Assembly: GCA_002309995.1 (NCBI GenBank) | Contig: DBYB01000061.1 | Span: forward strand, 591 to 29,087 | Direction: 5' to 3' | DNA from: Bacteroidales bacterium UBA1197 | Lineage (GTDB): Bacteria > Bacteroidota > Bacteroidia > Bacteroidales > UBA932 | Length of the DNA: 28,497 bases | Notes under the pieces: generated by a model | Databases searched by the model: none | What the model saw: only the letters and a program-made list of their open reading frames with translations | Told to the model about the DNA's origin: nothing | Translations under genes and position numbers: made by a program | In this document: piece by piece, positions 26,945 through 28,497 of the stretch | Numbering within the stretch: position 1 is the stretch's first letter | Layout: each line of letters begins with the position of its first letter

Positions 26945-26952
26945 CAAAGATA
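26945..26952 (-). promoter_or_regulatory. -7 element (TATCTTTG) for the five-gene minus-strand run
   Basis: TATCTTTG on the minus strand matches TAnnTTTG exactly, but no TTTG is found at -33. Only 7 nt separate it from the peptidase ATG, so the transcript would be leaderless or nearly so. It lies in the 41-bp divergent gap shared with the phosphatase gene. Confidence 0.45.
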
Positions 26953-26978
26953 CCAAAAATAATTGCTATTTTCGCAGT

Positions 26979-28337
26979 ATGAAAAATAAGTTTGTTCTGC
27001 TGCTTGCCGCCGTCTGCCTCGGAGTGGGTTCCCTGACGGCGTTCGCCCAACAAATCGATGCGTTTGACCCCATCCGCCAGGATCCGAACCGGTCCGGAAC
27101 CATATTCTATATGTACGACCACGACGTGCCGCCCTACGCCCAGCCGCCCAGGGGCTTCAAGCCGTTCTACATCAGCCACTACGGCAGGCACGGCGCGCGC
27201 AATCATTCGTCCGATTCCGACTTCAGTGCAGTGCTGAAACTCCTTGAGACTGCAGAACAACGCGGGCTGCTGACCGGGCGCGGGCACGAACTGCTTGAGC
27301 GCTACCGGGCCATTTATCCGCTGTTGATTGGCCGCGGCGGCGACCTGTGCGACCTGGGATTCGAGCAGCAGTACAAGATAGCGCACAATATGTACAAGGC
27401 GAACCGCCGCGTGTTCCGGAAACGCGCCCGCGTGGACGCCGTTTCCACCATAGTACCCCGCTGTATCCTTACGATGTCGGCCTTCACCGACCAGCTTTTA
27501 CGGGAGAACCCTGGACTGCAGATTTCGAAGCAGGCGAGCAACGCCACAATGGGTTACCTTAACCCCTTCTCCCTGAGCAATCCGGACATACAGCCAACCG
27601 ACGAGGGATACAACAACAAATATGCGTACTGGCAGAGGGATTTCCATCGAATGTGCGACTCCTTGATACGCCCGGAGGTGGTTTTCACGCCTTTGCTTAA
27701 CGACCTTTCGCTGCTGGACGAGATTCAGGACGGGCAGCATCTGGAGCGATCTCTTTTCTCAGTTATCGCCAGTCTCCAGTGCAACGGGCAGATACAGGAA
27801 GATCTTTGGGAATTCCTGCCGGAGGAGGAGCGCTGCCGCCTGTATGAATGTTACAACTTCCGTTTCTATGTGTCCAAGGGCGCTGATACCCTGTATCAAA
27901 AGGGCCGCCAGTGGGCGTTCGTATGGCGCACGCTGCAGGACATAGTGGATAAGGCGGACGAAGACATTGCCTCCGGCGAGTATGCCGCACGGCTGCGCTT
28001 CGGACACGATATCATCGTGATGTCACTGCTGGTCCTGCTGGATGTAGACGGGTACAACGTGCCGGCGAGGGAGATTTCCGACGTGAAGAACGTGTTCCGT
28101 TCCTATGAGTTCCCTATGTCGCTGAACACTCAATTCATATTCTACAAGAACCGACGCGGCGAGGTGCTGTTGAGGCTGCTGTACAACGAGCGCGACCTGG
28201 CACTGCCCATCCCCGATTGCGGCACTCCGTACTTCTATCGCTGGGAGGACTTCCGCGCTTTCGCTCTGGAACGGATTTCTGTTGCTAAACATATTCTGGC
28301 GAATACCCAGGCACCTCCGAAGGTCAAAAACTACTAG
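26979..28337 (+). CDS. Histidine-type (acid) phosphatase, phytase/MINPP-like
   Basis: The start at 26979 opens a signal peptide (MKNKFVLLLAAVCLGVGSLTAFAQ, cleavage near residue 24); the longer in-frame start at 26910 would lie inside the divergent peptidase gene and hide the signal. The 452-residue protein carries the branch-2 histidine phosphatase core: YGRHGARNH (His71 nucleophile, Arg70 and Arg74), STIVPRCILTMSAF with a third conserved Arg (161), and the distal GHD (342-344) supplying His343 and Asp344. This set fits inositol-phosphate or other phosphomonoester hydrolysis in the periplasm or on the surface. It is the only plus-strand gene and is read away from the peptidase. No terminator with a U-tract follows; instead the 53-bp palindromic array begins 15 nt after the stop. 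The substrate cannot be fixed from sequence. Confidence 0.9.
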   Translation: MKNKFVLLLAAVCLGVGSLTAFAQQIDAFDPIRQDPNRSGTIFYMYDHDVPPYAQPPRGFKPFYISHYGRHGARNHSSDSDFSAVLKLLETAEQRGLLTGRGHELLERYRAIYPLLIGRGGDLCDLGFEQQYKIAHNMYKANRRVFRKRARVDAVSTIVPRCILTMSAFTDQLLRENPGLQISKQASNATMGYLNPFSLSNPDIQPTDEGYNNKYAYWQRDFHRMCDSLIRPEVVFTPLLNDLSLLDEIQDGQHLERSLFSVIASLQCNGQIQEDLWEFLPEEERCRLYECYNFRFYVSKGADTLYQKGRQWAFVWRTLQDIVDKADEDIASGEYAARLRFGHDIIVMSLLVLLDVDGYNVPAREISDVKNVFRSYEFPMSLNTQFIFYKNRRGEVLLRLLYNERDLALPIPDCGTPYFYRWEDFRAFALERISVAKHILANTQAPPKVKNY

Positions 28338-28351
28338 ACTTCCGCGCTGCC

Positions 28352-28497
28352 AATGGTGCACCTGGCGGCACCATTAAGAACGATTTGAGGCGGATTCCGC
28401 TGCTAATGGTGCACATGGCGGCACCATTGAGAACAGTTTTATAGGTTTTATGACGCTAATGGTGCATCAACCGGCACCATTAAGAACGATTTGAGGC
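28352..28497. repeat. Tandem array of 53-bp palindromic units, running off the window
   Basis: Three units begin at 28352, 28405 and 28458, exactly 53 bp apart. Each starts with AATGGTGC, then 8 variable bases, then GCACCATT: a perfect 8-bp inverted repeat with a constant 8-nt loop. A 29-bp linker follows. Linkers 1 and 3 share their first 16 bases; linker 2 shares only its start (AGAAC) and its end (CGCT-type) with them. Similar sequence just before unit 1 suggests a degenerate earlier linker beginning right after the phosphatase stop. The array continues beyond the window, so its full length is unknown. No open frame runs through it. Confidence 0.9.

Noticed and set aside
28352..28375. Hairpin as terminator of the phosphatase gene
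   Set aside because: No U-tract follows on the plus strand and the same hairpin recurs twice more, so it belongs to the tandem array.
28352..28497. CRISPR-like array (short palindromic repeat with about 29-bp spacers)
   Set aside because: The centre of each repeat varies, two of the linkers share 16 bases, and no cas gene is in the window. CRISPR repeats are nearly identical and spacers unrelated.

Overview
The window is most likely from an uncultured Bacteroidales bacterium (gut or rumen type). Direct signs are several promoters of the Bacteroidetes form (a TTTG/GTTG element, 19-20 nt, then TAnnTTTG), almost no Shine-Dalgarno sequences, and typical Bacteroidales families: a fimbrillin/FISUMP lipoprotein, a BIG2-repeat lipoprotein, an OmpA-like barrel protein, a DPP IV-type S9 peptidase, a large alpha-2-macroglobulin and a histidine-type phosphatase. 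Genus cannot be settled from the sequence alone. No rRNA, tRNA, insertion sequence or prophage gene was seen, and no gene-free stretch exceeds 300 bases.

Layout. All genes but the last read on the minus strand, so transcription runs from high to low coordinates. From the left: typA/bipA (cut by the window edge); an OmpA-family porin-like protein with its own consensus promoter and a strong terminator; a surface-lipoprotein block consisting of a two-gene unit (fimbrillin/FISUMP lipoprotein, then a lipoprotein with about 14 Ig-like domains) and, upstream of it, a 1226-residue lipoprotein with a coiled coil and collagen-like Gly-X-Y repeats; a small secreted protein abutting ppdK; and a tight five-gene run (DPP IV-like peptidase, folC, alpha-2-macroglobulin, a PurL/AIR-synthase-like protein, PIN-PhoH) with overlaps or gaps of 15 nt or less. 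A histidine phosphatase gene diverges from that run at the right. After it lies a tandem array of palindromic 53-bp units that runs off the window.

How the genes fit together. Positions 3113-12670 form a cell-surface locus: three predicted lipoproteins with long, repetitive, rod-like architectures, next to an OmpA-type outer-membrane anchor. The right half joins periplasmic or outer-membrane protein processing (DPP IV-like peptidase, A2M) with housekeeping metabolism (FolC, PPDK, PhoH).

The points most worth following are: (1) the FolC protein, in which the GRW...CDxGHN block normally found in the C-terminal Mur-ligase domain sits in the N-terminal domain and is missing from its usual place; (2) the 53-bp palindromic array at the right edge; (3) the coiled-coil/collagen stalk lipoprotein with a nearly perfect 18-bp tandem repeat; (4) a stand-alone, degenerate PurL-like AIR-synthase protein; (5) an Hsp70-lid-like helical insert inside the OmpA-family protein.
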